64,000 bases of DNA from Monocercomonoides exilis (GCA_001643675.2 LSRY02000016.1:558001-622000); one strand, 5' to 3'; shown: positions 10,650 through 23,500, counted from the first letter of the stretch. The notes: a model not told the origin generated them from the letters alone. Program-made: numbers and translations.

Positions 10650-12951
10650 ATGGAAAATCTTGATGGACAAGAAGATTCATTAAAAAATGAGCTACATACT
10701 TCATCAATGTTTAATGACTCAAGCACTTTTCGAGAATTTTCTTCAACTAATAATTTATTATCTTTTATGCAACAAGAAAAGACATGCGTTTCACATTCTC
10801 CTGATAACAGCATTAATTCATTTTATTCAAAAAAAATTAGCGAAAGACATCTACCAGAAATTCTCTATTGCAGAGAAATCGACAAAGAGAGCAAAGCAGT
10901 TGAAATCATCATGGAACTTCTTGAAAGCAATGATTCCATTCTTTGTGTTGTGAGATCAAAAAGAGATAATACGTTTACTCGTTATTTGCAGCTTGCTGGA
11001 TTGTCAACAACATCTTCATTTACAATGCCTCCAAATAAAAACACAATTATTATTGTATCAAATATTGATCCAGATGACTTAAGTTTGAGCTAAATTATTC
11101 ACTCTTTTATTTTTATCGTTTTTTGTGAAATTTTTTAATTTTTGTTCAGAGTGTCAATTTTTTACAGCTGCAATCTTTGTTGATCTCATATTTAGTCCAG
11201 AGGAAGCATCTTTATATTCTCAAATTTCTTCAAAGTTTGCGCATCATTAGAATTAAATGAATGAACTCATGATTTTTTATAGAAAGATTTTTTTTTTCGC
11301 AAACGATGTTGATGGAGAACAAGCCGAAATAGTTTGCAATAACTTGAGCAAGCTTGGAGGAAAAATTGACAATAACGTAGAATCTGCTATTATTCGATGG
11401 AAACGTCGTTTTTGGAAAGGAAGTTATAATTTTGAACCAAAGAAGACAACTGAAAGCACAGAAAGAGGAGATTTGTTTTCAGAGATCATCCAAAATAGTT
11501 CTGATCGTGAAAAAGATCACAATGAAGATGCTGAAGATTCAGGAGATGAACACGATCACATTCCATTTCTGTTGACATCTCTGAATAGAATGGCATCGTA
11601 TCAAACATCGATGGATGTTCAGCCACAGTCAGCAAGTGATGAATGCGAAGAGTTTGAGGACGAGGATGGTAATATTATTCAAATATCTGAAGATAAAGAA
11701 AAACCATCATTAACCAACTTTTATTCAAATGCAGCTCAAAATCATTTGTCATTACCTTTTCATTCAACTCGTTATCGTTCACTTGGAAGGAAAAAAAGAA
11801 ATATGAAGGTCAACCGTTTTCATATAGCAAAAATGGATGATTCTGATATGGAAATGAATTGTTTCAACTCTTCTATCTCTTTTACAATAAAAAACAATCA
11901 ATTGCTTGATGGAAGTTTAAATTCTTCTTTTGATTTGAAACATCCTTCAGATAGTTCTTCTTTTTTAACTGCTGAAAATGAGCAAAGTTCGCTTCTTCTT
12001 TCGTTGATTAAAAACGATGAAGAAGAGGATGACATCAGAGAAATCGATGAGAATGCAGAACATTTTCAGATTGAATCAAAAAATACAACCAAAAACCTTC
12101 AAGAACAGCTTCCTTCTACTTCTTCTACATCAAATACTTCTCATGTTAACGATTTTCATTGCGAAGCAGATGCTTCTTCAGATAAATGTTGTTCATCGCA
12201 AATATCAGCATGTGCAAAGCCAATTAATACTTCTTCATTTCTTTCAACCACTTTTAATCAACCAATTTCAAATGACCCACCAAAGCCACATTCAAATTCA
12301 CGCAAAAAGACAAAAAAATCAGCAAAAGCAGCTTCTCAATCTGTCCATCCGATGTATCAGAGGCTGCATCATACTTTTGTATCTGTTATGAGAGATATTC
12401 TTCCATACTCAGAAGAAGAGGAGCAGAAATCAGAGGAGACAAATAACACCAACAGAAAAGACAGTTCAACGCTTGAAATAAAAGAAATGAAACAGGAAAA
12501 AATGAGTGAGAAAGAGAAAATCAAAAACACAAATTCCAAAAAGAAGGAAATAAACATGAATGAATCCGACTCCCATGATGAAAGTTCAGAAGAAAACAAT
12601 GAAATAAGTGATTATTCAGATGATTTTGAATATTCGCACACTTTCCCTTCTGATACATTCAATAAAAGTCATTTTTCAGAATGCAAAGAAGAAGAGGCAT
12701 ATTTTGAAGGAGATTCATACGAGTCATGCCAAAAAAGCGAAGTGATGGAAAAAGATGAAGTCAATCGCGAAGATTTTGAAATGACTGACGACGAAACGGC
12801 AAAATTGTTAGCAGATTTAACAATGAATGCGCATGTTAGTGAAGGAGAAGTTATGGACATGGAAAAGGATGAGGATGACAACATTTTGGATTACATGGAT
12901 GATTCATTTGTTGCGCTGACAAACGAAATGGAAAAGATTGAAATACATTAA
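10650..12951 (+). CDS. Unrecognised acidic protein with alpha/beta N-terminal segment
   Basis: Three exons, 10650-11082, 11168-11234 and 11283-12951, restore one frame of 722 residues with matched intron phases (1 and 2); the introns are 85 and 48 nt. ATG 10650 is the first in frame. Residues 70-210 look folded and alternate strand and helix: DSILCVVRSKRD, NTIIIVSNIDPDD, AIFVDLIFSPEEASLY, KIFFFANDVDGEQAE and NLSKLGGKID. The last piece, with its GG turn, is faintly BRCT-like, but the conserved BRCT tryptophan is not where it should be. Everything after about residue 240 is disordered, Ser/Asn-rich and acidic, with many phosphorylatable Ser and a Lys/Glu-rich helix near residue 580. I cannot name a family. 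It follows the flagellar gene on the same strand by 140 bp, which says little about function. Confidence 0.65.
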
Positions 12952-13312
12952 TTATTCGATGAACATTTAATTTGAATTTTTTTTGTAACTTTTTGATAAA
13001 AAGAATCGAATATCCGAAAATAGGTGATGAGTTTTTAATTCGAGCAACGTGCTCTGGAGTAAATTTATGAGTTTGATCTCATTTGTAAAAGTGAAATGAC
13101 AAAGATGACACATAAAAAGGATTCAAAACATGCTTGTACCGAGTCAAACAAAAATTAAAATACATAAGAATATTGCGTCAAATCGAATGATAATATGAAA
13201 CTTGTCAATAAAAATTAACTTAAAAATGTCTGTAATTTGATGAAATGAACATAATCAATAATAAAATGAAACATTCAAATGTTTAGGTTTTAATATGAGT
13301 GAGTTATTTCGT
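12952..13312. other. Intergenic between convergent genes
   Basis: 361 bp of AT-rich DNA between two converging 3' ends. AATAAA-like words occur on both strands ('aataataaaatg' near 13258), which could serve in polyadenylation. Nothing else is seen. Confidence 0.4.
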
Positions 13313-14846
13313 TCATAAATCATTCTTCTTTTCCTTCTTTCCTGTTGGCTTCATCCTTACTCCAGGGCGTGTGCTCCACAATAAGCGTTTCATTTCTTCC
13401 TCTTTCGCCTGCCTCTCCTTCAGTTTTCTGTCAAACTCCTTTTCCACTTCCTCCAACGTCGGCTCGTGGTATCTTTGTCTTGCAGACGCGGAAGATGCAG
13501 ACGAAGAATATGGTGGCGGAGGTGTACTACGCTCGCTTCTTGCTGAAGAAGCAGACGATTGCGTTCTCTGCCGATGGCGCTGTGCAGGCAATGGGCGAAG
13601 ATCAGAAGTCACGAGTCTGTTGTTGGAGCCTGCTTCTGCCCCACTCCTTCTCCTCCTTCTTGCCGTTCTGCTTGAATCAGAGCTGCTCGAGCTGCTGCTT
13701 TCGTTGTCATCGTCGTAGTCTGATGACCGCTGCTGTCGCACATGCCGCCTAATTGGTGAATAAACAAGACGTTGTCCATTGTATTTTTTGCCTGTTCCAT
13801 TTATCCTGTGCAGCAGTCTCGAGACATCATCATCAGAGCTTATCCCATCATCTCCTTCTTCTTCTTCCTTTCTTCTCCTCTCCTCCTCCTCTTCTTCCTC
13901 TGCTTCTTGCTTTTTGTCGATCTTGTCTAATTCGGCTTTGCTCAGCTCATCATTCACTCCCATCCCCAGCTCTCTCTTTCGTTGACGAATCAACTCTCCT
14001 CTGCGCAAAGCAATTGCTATACGCTCTCTATCTGACATTGTTGACAATCGTTTTTTCCTTGGATTCACAAACATCTTTGAGAGTCCTCGATACAACAAAA
14101 TGCCTATTATGATTAAAAGTGAAGAAATAAGAATAACTGAAATGAGGATTGTCCCAATCATTTTGAATGCTTTTGCCGATGGAGATGGGCGACGAGGATG
14201 ATATGGATCAGGTTCAATAGGCTTAGAGAATTCTGGTGGAGGAAGAACATAAGTTGCATCATAATCATCGAAATGAGCCATCATTGCAAGTTGAGCAGAA
14301 GAAATCCAATTCTTATTTTTAATATAAATTGCAATTGGGCAGTAAGCACTTTCAATAGTAGGAGAATTTTCCATTATTCCAGTTTTTATAAGAACTTTTG
14401 AACAGTTAAACCATTCGCTCTGTTGTTAAATTATCAAAAAGTTAAAAAACTTTCAACAAATAAAGTTTTATCTAAAAACACACAGCATATCGGGGTTTCG
14501 AAATATACTTTTGTGGAGTATTCAAATCTCCGATTCCACTACCTCCAATGATTCGATATTGGAATCTATCTTTAAAAAAACGTCTTGTTGATTCCGCATA
14601 AAACGAAACTTTATAGCGACGTGGCTCTGCATCCATCGAATGTGGAGGATCAACTGCACATGAGAAAACTTTTAAATTCCAAACATCTTCTCTCTAAGAA
14701 ACAATTATAATGTTTGTTTTTCATTTTTTTCAAAATATGAAATAATAATAGGAAATTCACACAAGCACCCAATGGCAATTTGGAAATCCTTTTGCGTTAA
14801 GCTGACTTATCATAAAAATAATGCAAAAAAGAATTGTAGAAGTCAT
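13313..14846 (-). CDS. Type I single-pass membrane protein, unrecognised ectodomain
   Basis: Three exons, 14846-14769, 14693-14484 and 14419-13313, all phase 0, give 464 residues. Exon 1 encodes a classic signal peptide (MTSTILFCIIFMISQLNA, cleavage likely after Ala18). The ectodomain of about 150 residues has Cys at positions near 24, 37, 101 and 116, enough for two disulfides, and an N-glycosylation sequon NCS next to the third. A TM helix follows (MIGTILISVILISSLL then IIIGILLYRGL, about residues 183-208), then a 250-residue cytoplasmic tail. The tail is basic, then Glu/Arg-rich coiled coil, then Asp/Ser repeats, Arg-rich patches and a final coiled coil. The extra N-terminal exons were recognised from the signal peptide and the Cys-containing exon; the long 3' frame alone would miss them. 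I do not know the family. Surface receptor or secretory-pathway protein are both possible. Confidence 0.7.
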
Positions 14847-15567
14847 TATTTCAACAATAACAACTACAATGACATATCGTAATGGGTTGAAATTGATTAA
14901 TTATTTCATTTTCATAATAATAAATCCAATACTGGACGTATTTTGCGTTGAAAAAGTTAGAATTTTTTCAATATTTCTGAAAGATAAAAAAATCAATGTT
15001 TAAAAAAAATGTGAAAGAGTAAAAAACGCAATTTAAAAATTGTTATCTTTGAGTCAGGCGATATGAAGTTAAACATTACAAAAAATTAAATAATCAACAA
15101 CATTCATAAATATTGACTTAAAAATAAAAATGAAAATTATTGATCCCAACGCAAACGAGAAAAATGTGAAGATACTTATTTTCCAAAAAACAAAAAAGTT
15201 TCAAAATTGTATATAAAAAACAAAAAGAAAAATAACATTTTCAAATTTCCATTGTAAAAAGTGTGTAAGCATTTTAGAAGCATCAAAAGTTGTAATTAAA
15301 CAAACATTTCGCACAGAAAACATAAGAACAATATCAACAAAAAAATTAATTGTGAAGAAAAACAATGACAATAAACAATCTTGATTTTCACTCTCTAAAA
15401 ATAACATTTGACAAAGAAGTCGCAAAACTATAATCAAAACTCTGAAAAAAAGCAAGAAATTCAAAACGAAGTGGAATAATACAAGTTTGTGAAGTGAAAT
15501 GGCTGGTTGAGAATGGGTCTCCAATATTCATTTAACAAAGATGAAACAAACAAAAATGCTGCAATGT
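14847..15567. other. Intergenic, nothing recognised
   Basis: About 720 bp separate the start of the membrane-protein gene from the 3' end of the ARM-SPRY gene, both on the minus strand. It is A-rich with only short Lys/Phe-rich frames. Confidence 0.45.
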
Positions 15568-18500
15568 TCAATATATCCACACTTGAGGCTTTTTGTCTGA
15601 AGTGGCAAACGACTTCAAGCGGCTGGCATAGACAGGAGAGTGGCATTTCAGGACACAGTTGACAGATGCCTGCTTTTCCGTCAAGCCAAACTTTAAAAGT
15701 GAATAATGAAATAAAATATTATGAAAGCAAAAAATCCAGATATTTATTTTAAAAAGAAAACAGAATTATAAAAAAGAAAATTCATAAAAAATAATAACAA
15801 AGATTCAAAATATCTTTTCTGTCAAGCAAATGACACACTCACACAAAAAAAAGCATACGCAAAATCTTATTCTCTTTGGCAGTCCTGTCATGTAATTCGT
15901 TTGGCACTTTCTGTCGTGGAAAAAGAAGGCAGTTGATCTCGATGTTGGCTTCTTCTTCCTCAGCTCGCCAAAGAAGTTAGCAATGTCACTTCCGCCTTCG
16001 TCGTCTTTGTCCAGCGGCTCCATTGACACGATAACTGACTGCACACTCGACGCATCCCATGGCTTGTTCCCACGGATCCACGTGCCGTTATGCCGGAAGA
16101 AACCTCTGTGGATGTGAAAGATTATTAACAAGAAGAAGAAAAGAAAAGAAAAGAAAATAAATAAATAAATTAATAAAAAAGAATATGCAAAAAATATGAT
16201 AAAAGTTGAGAAAGGAAATAGAATTGTGTTTGGAAGAGAAAGATCAAAAAGATGAGAAAAAAGCAAAAAATTTCAAAATAGAAAATATAAAGTTAGGCTA
16301 AACACACTTTGAAGCATATGAACCTGCGCTGTCTATTAAACGGAAGAACAGATGGTAATCGAAGAAACAAATCAGAAAGAGAATACAATTTCAAAAAGAA
16401 GAATACAAAAACAGTTTATAAAAAATATGAACAAATCAAAACTGATTAAATATAATCATATTAAGAAGATCACACAAAAATCCCTTCCAATTCTGTATTC
16501 TGCTGGAATTGGATAGTCAGCATCGACAATACCAAAACCTAATGTTAATAAGAAATATACACATTCAATCAGATAAAAATAAATGCAAAAAAATGGAGAA
16601 GCCCAAGAAATATTTATGAAATTAATCCACCAAAAATTGATGCAAAAATTCACATTACAAAAAATAAAAAATGCTGAAAAGCAAAACTAATTTTCCAAAA
16701 AGCATAATAAAAAAATAATTCTCCAATTTTGCTAAAGCAGAAGGAGATGAAGAAAGAGAGAAAGAAAATAAGTTTTATTGTTTCACATACTCATGATATC
16801 AAACGGCTGAACAACTCTAAACTCCATCTCCCAAATGCCTTCCGTGATGATTGGAGACAGACACACCACAAGCAGCGACGTCTTCTGCGAAGTGATCGTT
16901 CTCCCCTTCACACTCACAGCAAACGGGTCGCTCGAATGCGGAAACGGCAGCTCGAAGTTGAAGCCGACAGTGACTGTGTCTGCCTCAGAATCGCCTGTGA
17001 CAGCGTGTGTCTCAACAGGAGACAGACGATACGTGTCTGAAAAGAGGTCGTTCTCAGACGCCGCCAGCGCAGACGCGGAGAAAGGCACAAACGGCACGGT
17101 GGTGTGACTGGAATGCGACATGGATGATGAAATGGAATTGGAGGAGGAAGAAGATGCTGCTGATGCCATTGATGAAGGTGAAGATGACGGATCTCCTCCA
17201 GCTTTGGTGACAACTGCAAACCCATCACTTGACTGCTTCATGACAACTGAAGTTTTTTCTCTTTCACTTTCTTCATCGTCGTCTTCGTCATCATCCACAT
17301 TATAATCTTTCTTCTTCTCTTCTTTCTTCTTCATTACGAACGGCACAGGCATCGGCGGGCGCAGAAACACATTGGCATCAAACGGGATCCGAAGCGGCGT
17401 AATTTCTGTTTCCATTGGCTGGTCCTTCTTCTTCAGCTCCATTCCTGTTCTCACTCTCCCGTCATCCAGGAACTTCTTCGTGGCAATGTTCACATGCCCC
17501 AGCGGACCCAGAAAAGACCCGCTGCCTTCGGCATCTGTGCCACTGCTGTCTCTTTCGCTATCATCATCCCCATTTTGATGGTGTGTTCCCTTTCGTTTCC
17601 CTTTCGAAGACAAAATTCCGCTGCTTTTATCATCATCCCCATTATCGTCGTCGTCATCTTCATCGTCATCTGCATCAAATGAACTGTTTTTCCCTTTTTT
17701 CTTTTTCATCAGCAGACTCGTCTTGGTCCTCTTTCTATTCCATCCATACGACTCCTTCAGCTTCGCATCGTAGTTGTCATCGGCAATCAGATTTCTACCA
17801 CCACCAAAGTCTGAGTCATTGTCCCACATATGCTTCCTCATCAGCCCTCCTTCGAACGATGAAGCATCATCCAATTCAGACGAAGACATTGCTTTGTTCA
17901 GAGAAGAGTCCATAACCAGAGGTGATTTCTGTTGTTGTGGCGGTGGAGAAAGCGATGCGGGGATAAATCCGCTCTCGCCCTCCTTCTCGCCTTTCTCTGG
18001 GAAGCCTCCACTTCCGCTTCCTCGTCGAAGACCCGTGGAATCAGAAAGGTTCTTTTGGTGAGACGAAAACACTTTTGGAGAAGACTGAGAATGCAAAGTG
18101 ACAAGCGGAGGCGGAGGGCGCGGGATCAGCTTCCCGGATCCATCGCCAGCCTGCATCCACTTGACGTTCGTCGCCATCTGCTCGCGCATAACTGAAGGAG
18201 ATGCGGGTGATGTGGCTGGCGGCTGTGAGTAGAACTCATCAGGCCTGGATAACACTTTCATTGTTTTCAGTGCCTGTTTGCCAAGCTGGTTTCGCTCTCT
18301 TCGCATGCGCCTCACCTCTTCAACAGGCCATCCATCATCAAATTCCTCGTATTCATTCTGCTCTTTTGTAGCAGCATTGGCAACATCAGCAAGCGATGGA
18401 CGAATTGGCTCCAAGAGAGATATTGGAAATGAGGTTTGCGTTACAAGATACACCATCAACTCCATAACAGCTCCCTTAACATCTGCTGTTGTTGCGCGAG

Positions 18501-19340
18501 ATGAAAGCAAGTGGGGCCACGACTTAAAGAAATCAGACTCAACAAGGGCATCTCGATAGATCATTGAATGAGCGAACATGTACAGTTGAGTTCGAATAAC
18601 AGATATGCGCATGTTTCTATCAGGACTCTAACGAATATTTTGAAAATAACAATTAAATATTCATTTTTTTCAAAATTGGAAGTCAAAACCTTCATTAACG
18701 ATAGCAACGGTTTTATAAAATCATTTATATCGTGCGATATCCCTTTGCGAGAAATTCTGTGTGAAATCAAGTTAAGTATGTCGACACATGTTCTCTAATC
18801 AAATGTTAAAAATCAAAAATTACTCTGGTAATGTGAAATATAAAATGTTTTCAAACATATGTTTCTTCCGAAGTTCGATTGACAGCAATTCTTACAACAT
18901 CCATAATAACTCCACTTTCTAAAACTGCTCCAAACAGCCTTGTATCTGCGTACAAATTAAAAATACTTATAAATTCGTTTTAATGATTAAATGCGATACT
19001 TTTAAGAATCAAAATTGCCAATTTTTTCAAGGCTTTCAATTGAAGTTCATGATCACCATGTCTCAAAGTTTTCATAATATAGAGGAGAGATTTCTCCTTA
19101 ATATGCAAACATAATATTGACGCATAAATGGCGCGTAAAATGTTAATTAATGAATAAAACAAGACAAGAATTTTGGTTTGTATTTTCAAATTAAACATTG
19201 ATTGAAAATTGATTCATAAATATAAATCAAACAGATACGCTTTCCTGAAGAACATCTGGAGGAAGTGGCTTACTTACGACAGTCAAGCGGTGCTCGAAAA
19301 GAGATGGGTCTGGAATGTATTTAAAGGTAATCTTGTTCAT
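15568..19340 (-). CDS. Armadillo-like repeat protein with C-terminal SPRY domain
   Basis: Eight exons: 19340-19239, 19096-19000, 18945-18857, 18794-18690, 18627-16791, 16538-16476, 16103-15859 and 15690-15568. They join in phase to 886 residues. Residues about 30-245 are amphipathic helices of ARM/HEAT type (ELQLKALKKLAILILK, RLFGAVLESGVIMDVVRIAV, DFIKPLLSLM). Residues 245-680 are disordered, with Asp/Ser/Lys runs. The last 200 residues, split over four exons, read as a SPRY/B30.2 beta-sandwich: GIWEMEFRV, SFGIVDADYP, the loop FFRHNGTW, then AFFFHDRK with TGLPKRIRF, as in protist SPRY domains where FF.dg.....GlP..vrF is typical. SPRY domains bind proteins, so this looks like a scaffold or adaptor. 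The start ATG 19340 lies in a short exon with no in-frame ATG upstream of it in that exon. RSPRY1 shares ARM plus SPRY but also has a RING, which is absent here. Confidence 0.7.
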
Positions 19341-19731
19341 TTGATCATGATAGACCGTAATTATTTGATGTCATTCTTCCTTTCAGTCATTAATTTTTAA
19401 AATAACTTTACCATCCAAAAAAATAACAGTACTGCAATTTGCAAAAAGAATGCTATAATTTTAAAGCAAACTTATGCTATTTTTAGAAAAATAAAAGAAA
19501 GAATGCTCTTTCAAGAAATGCAACAACAACAAAAAAGTCTATTCAAAAAATAATCACACTATAAGCATAATAATTTCCATGCGCATCAAAAAATTTGAAT
19601 TCTTTCAAATTTGAATCTCATTATACAAAATTGTCCAAGCATCTCAAATTTGAAAGATAATCCAAGAAATAAATATTATTATGACATTTTCAATTTAGCA
19701 CATCTTCAAACAAATATTTTGGATAACCATT
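19341..19731. other. Intergenic, nothing recognised
   Basis: 390 bp upstream of the ARM-SPRY start and downstream of the coiled-coil gene, both minus strand. It contains A-rich runs only. Confidence 0.4.
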
Positions 19732-20451
19732 TCATTTTCGTTTTGATCGTTTTTGAGATCTTGCAAGTTGGTCTGCCTGGTCGAGAGTTGAATCAACCAT
19801 CATTTGAAGTGCTTCCAACTTTTTCTGTAACTTCATAGCCTCTTCGTTCATCAATGTTGCTTCTTGATTCAATTTCATAGTAATTGCTCGTTGCGATTCA
19901 ATCTTATCCCTCTGTTGTTTTCTCCAAGATGAATATGGAGAAGTCTCTGAATCAAGACGACGTTGAGGAGACGCTGAGAATGTTCCGTCTCTTCCTGTTG
20001 AAGTTCCGTGAAGTGATGGCTGTGTTGTGACAGATAGAAAAGAATGCTTTGGAGTTGACATCGAAGTTTTCGCTAAAGAGATACTTGAAGAAAAAGAAGA
20101 TGGCAAAAGAGGTGCTGTAGCAGAATATTTGCTTTGTGGAATTGGTGAAGTGTTTGAGCGGGGACCCTTTTTTGTGATTCCAAGTGATATGGATCCAAGA
20201 TGGGGCGGAGCAGCTAAATCAATAACACTTCGATATTGAATCGTACAATCTTTATAAAACTCTGCAAGTAATGATTCAGGAAATGTTAAATTTGGATCTG
20301 TCGGATCAATTGATGATGTTTCGACTGATGATTTTATTTTGAGGTGATGTTGAATCCCTCCAGGAATCATTGTCAAATCTATAAAAGGGGCAACGTTTTC
20401 AACTCCAGGGGTTCCCCACGGATCTTCACATGGTGAACCAGAATGCGACAT
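19732..20451 (-). CDS. Small protein with C-terminal coiled coil, unrecognised
   Basis: A single exon of 239 residues from ATG 20451. The N-terminal 90 residues look partly ordered (PWGTPGVENVAPFIDLTMIP, then a stretch ending YKDCTIQYRSVIDL). Next comes a Ser/Thr/Pro-rich linker with several S-P and T-P sites. Residues about 170-225 form a coiled coil (KIESQRAITMKLNQEATLM, EEAMKLQKKLEALQMMVDS) and the protein ends in a basic KRSKRK. Such architecture is common in centrosomal and flagellar proteins, but I recognise no family. It is divergently transcribed from the LRR giant with a 105-bp gap. Confidence 0.65.
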   Translation of the reverse strand: MSHSGSPCEDPWGTPGVENVAPFIDLTMIPGGIQHHLKIKSSVETSSIDPTDPNLTFPESLLAEFYKDCTIQYRSVIDLAAPPHLGSISLGITKKGPRSNTSPIPQSKYSATAPLLPSSFSSSISLAKTSMSTPKHSFLSVTTQPSLHGTSTGRDGTFSASPQRRLDSETSPYSSWRKQQRDKIESQRAITMKLNQEATLMNEEAMKLQKKLEALQMMVDSTLDQADQLARSQKRSKRK

Positions 20452-20556
20452 TCAATTATGACAACGCCTTATATGAATTTAAGAAACGAAAAAATATTTT
20501 CAAAAATTTTGATACTGATCCATACCATACCACATAATTCCAAAACAAAAAGGGGC
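20452..20556. promoter_or_regulatory. 105-bp divergent promoter region
   Basis: The start codons of the coiled-coil gene (20451, minus) and the LRR giant (20557, plus) are 105 bp apart, so both promoters are compressed here. A plus-strand frame runs through most of it from 20443 into the LRR gene, so an upstream start for that gene is not excluded. I prefer 20557 because the residues before it are hydrophobic and unlike the rest. Confidence 0.4.
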
Positions 20557-23500
20557 ATGTCCGACAAAACTAATCATTCATTGACATGCATCTCACCGTT
20601 GGAACGCACTATTTATGAACTTAATTCTGATATCCTTGAAGAATTAGTCAGAGACAATTCATCGATGCTCAAAAAGTATCCTATCTATTTGTGCTTTTGT
20701 AACGATTGCTACGGGGATGATACGGATTCATTTCAACTGGCAAATGTCGATGGAATAGGACAAGTTATTCAGCCCCAATTTATCAAAGAAATGGATTTTA
20801 GGTTTGATATTTTTACAGTTTTTCTGGTTTTGTAATTTCCTGTTGTTATCTTTAATATTTTTTCAAACGCACTTTTTTCGTTGATTGATAAATAGTGAAA
20901 ATAAACTTACACAATTTCAAGCAAAAATTCTTAGTCGAAACAAAAAAGGAGAGATGAACGGTTTCCCGAAACTTCGGCGACTTTGGCTTGACGATAACTT
21001 TATTTCGCGTGTTTCATTTGATGGGCTTCCGAAAGTCGAAGAATTATATTTGTCTGGAAACCCTCTTCACAGACGTCCAGCGTTTGATGGCCTTCTCTCG
21101 CTTTCAATTTTGAATCTTTCTGCATGCCAACTGAATGGATCAATAAAGCCTTTGCAAAAGCTATCATTATCACTTGTAAATCTTAATTTATCAGATAATT
21201 TATTCGATTGGAATGAACAAGCTTTTCAAGAGGTTTGCTTTTTTTAAGCATTGTGCTTTTTATCAGATTATATTTTGCATATATTTCAAGAATATAACTG
21301 TTTTATCCCATCTCAAAAAATTAGAAATACTTTTTCTTGTACCAAACCCTTTTACTGAATTTTATGAAGGGTGGGTGCAGCATGTGTATCATGCTTGCAA
21401 AGACGGTAGATTGAAAATGATGGATGGGATGGACGTCAAAAAGTCAGACAAGAAAAAAGCACCAGAGCCACTTGTTTTGACAGAAAAAGGTAAAGAAGCC
21501 ATTAATGGCAGTGGGGGAAAGAAAAAGAAAGAAACTTTGGTTTCATCCGAGGAGTCATCCTCATCCTCATCCTCATCCTCCTCCTCATCATCATCCTCAT
21601 CCTCATCATCATCTTCTTCGGCATCTCCTCTTCCTTCATCTTCTTCATCTGAATCTTCTTCCTCCTCCTCTTCGACTATTGCTGAGCCTTCTTCTTCGTC
21701 AAGTAGCCAAATGCAAAAGGAAGAGACAGGTCCAGAAAAGAAAAGTGATTCAGTTGATGAAGATGGTCAGCCATCAAAGCAACAAGATGGGAAATCCTCA
21801 TCTGAAACAGCTGAGAGCGGCAAAGTGACAGAAGATGACAGCGAAGCACCAAAAGAATCAAACGAGGATGCAGATGAAGGAAACGAAGAGAGCAGCAGAG
21901 CAGAAAAAGCAGACAACCAAGCACCAACACCTTCTCCTTCTGTTGTTCCCACGCCCATCCTACCTTCCTCACTGGTGCAATCAACCACACAACACGCCCA
22001 ACAGAACTCGAACTGTTTTGTGTTTGCTGATTTTGCAGCGATTGTTACACGCTGCTTCGAGCCAGGTGCCCACCCAGTTGCCCAGCTGGACCTTCTGAAG
22101 CGCACCATCGACCGCTTTGCTTCTCTCCCGCGCGAAAACGTGCCGGCTGCGCTGTCTCCTTCAGGAACAGCGTTGGAGCAGCGCACAATCGACTTCGGTG
22201 GCGTTGACCCGCGTGCAGCTGCTGAAGAGATTGTGGCGGTGATGGCGAAGCTGATAGGGACAACCACACAAGAGGAGGTGAAGAAGAGGTGTGTGGAGTG
22301 TCTGGCGGCGCTGATGGTGCAGCTGATGGTTGAGGTGCAGAAGGAGACAGAAGACGTCGGCAGATTCAGCGAAAGAGAACTGCGGCTGAGAGAGAGACAG
22401 AAGGAGAACACAGACGTGGGGCTGTTCATTGCCCGGGCTGTGGTGAAGAGAGACGAGGCAAACACGCACACACAGCCACTTGCAGAGTTGACTGCTCTTC
22501 CTGTTCTTCAGTTGATGGAGAAGCAGATCGAGGCAACTCGCAGGCTGCGCGATCTGCCTCAAATACAGCTCACCCACCAGCCTCTTCCAAAACTTCCATC
22601 GAAATCCAAATCTTCTTCTTCTCCACCGTCTTCACCACCTGCGAAACAAATTCCGCCTTCTGCAATGCCAAACCAGCAGTTAAACAAGCCGTTTAATCAA
22701 CAAGTCGGTGGCACTCCTCAGCCAGGAGGGCAACCACCACAGTTTCCTAACCACTTTCAGCAGCAGCAAATATCTCCTTTGTATCAACAACAGCAGCAGC
22801 AGCAGATGAGGTTCAATCAGGGGAGGATGGCAGCTACCCCTTCGCCTATGCAGGGAATGCGCTATGGAGCCCAGACACCACAACTCAATGGCGGGGCAAT
22901 GATGCGGCCTGCTTCGGCTGCTCCTTCGTTTCCCGGTGGCTCTTCTGCTTCTCCAATGCTGCCTAATCAGCCTGGCTCGAATTCTGCGAATCAGACTCCT
23001 TCTCAGCCTCTTCTTCCACCTATGCCAAAGATATCGTTCTTTGGCCACGAATGCGAGTGGAGTGCGACCGATCGGCATTTTCTTTCCCTCATTGCGATCT
23101 TGAAGCCTCACAGACAGGACTGGGAAGGGCTGAAGAAGAGCTGGGAGTGGAGTGGAAAGGGGGGAGGTGCTGGAAGCACAGTAATCGGAGGGGCTGGAGT
23201 GGGTGATAATGGAAACAGCAGCGGAAGTGGAAGCATCAATGATTTTGTTGAATATTCTCCATTTCTACCGCCAAAGGAGAAGAAAGACGGAGAATACGGA
23301 GCATTTCAGCTGTATCAGCAACAGAAGCAACAGAACCAGCAACAAGAGGGACGAAGAGCACCCCGATCGCGCTCAGCCAGGCAGCAGTCAGAAGCAGCAG
23401 AGAAAGCGAATGCGGCCGAAGCAGACGAGTTTTCAACGTTCACAGCGCCGATTGTGGAGAATGTGCCTACGTTTGGTGGGGTGGTGCAACTGTCGCTTGT

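Noticed and set aside
15568-15690. An alternative frame in the last ARM-SPRY exon has a Cys pattern (C-x2-C-x6-C-x-C-x6-C-H) that could suggest a RING after SPRY, as in RSPRY1.
   Set aside because: The splice phase from the previous exon enters the other frame, which continues the SPRY strand pattern and ends cleanly; the Cys frame lacks the rest of a RING.
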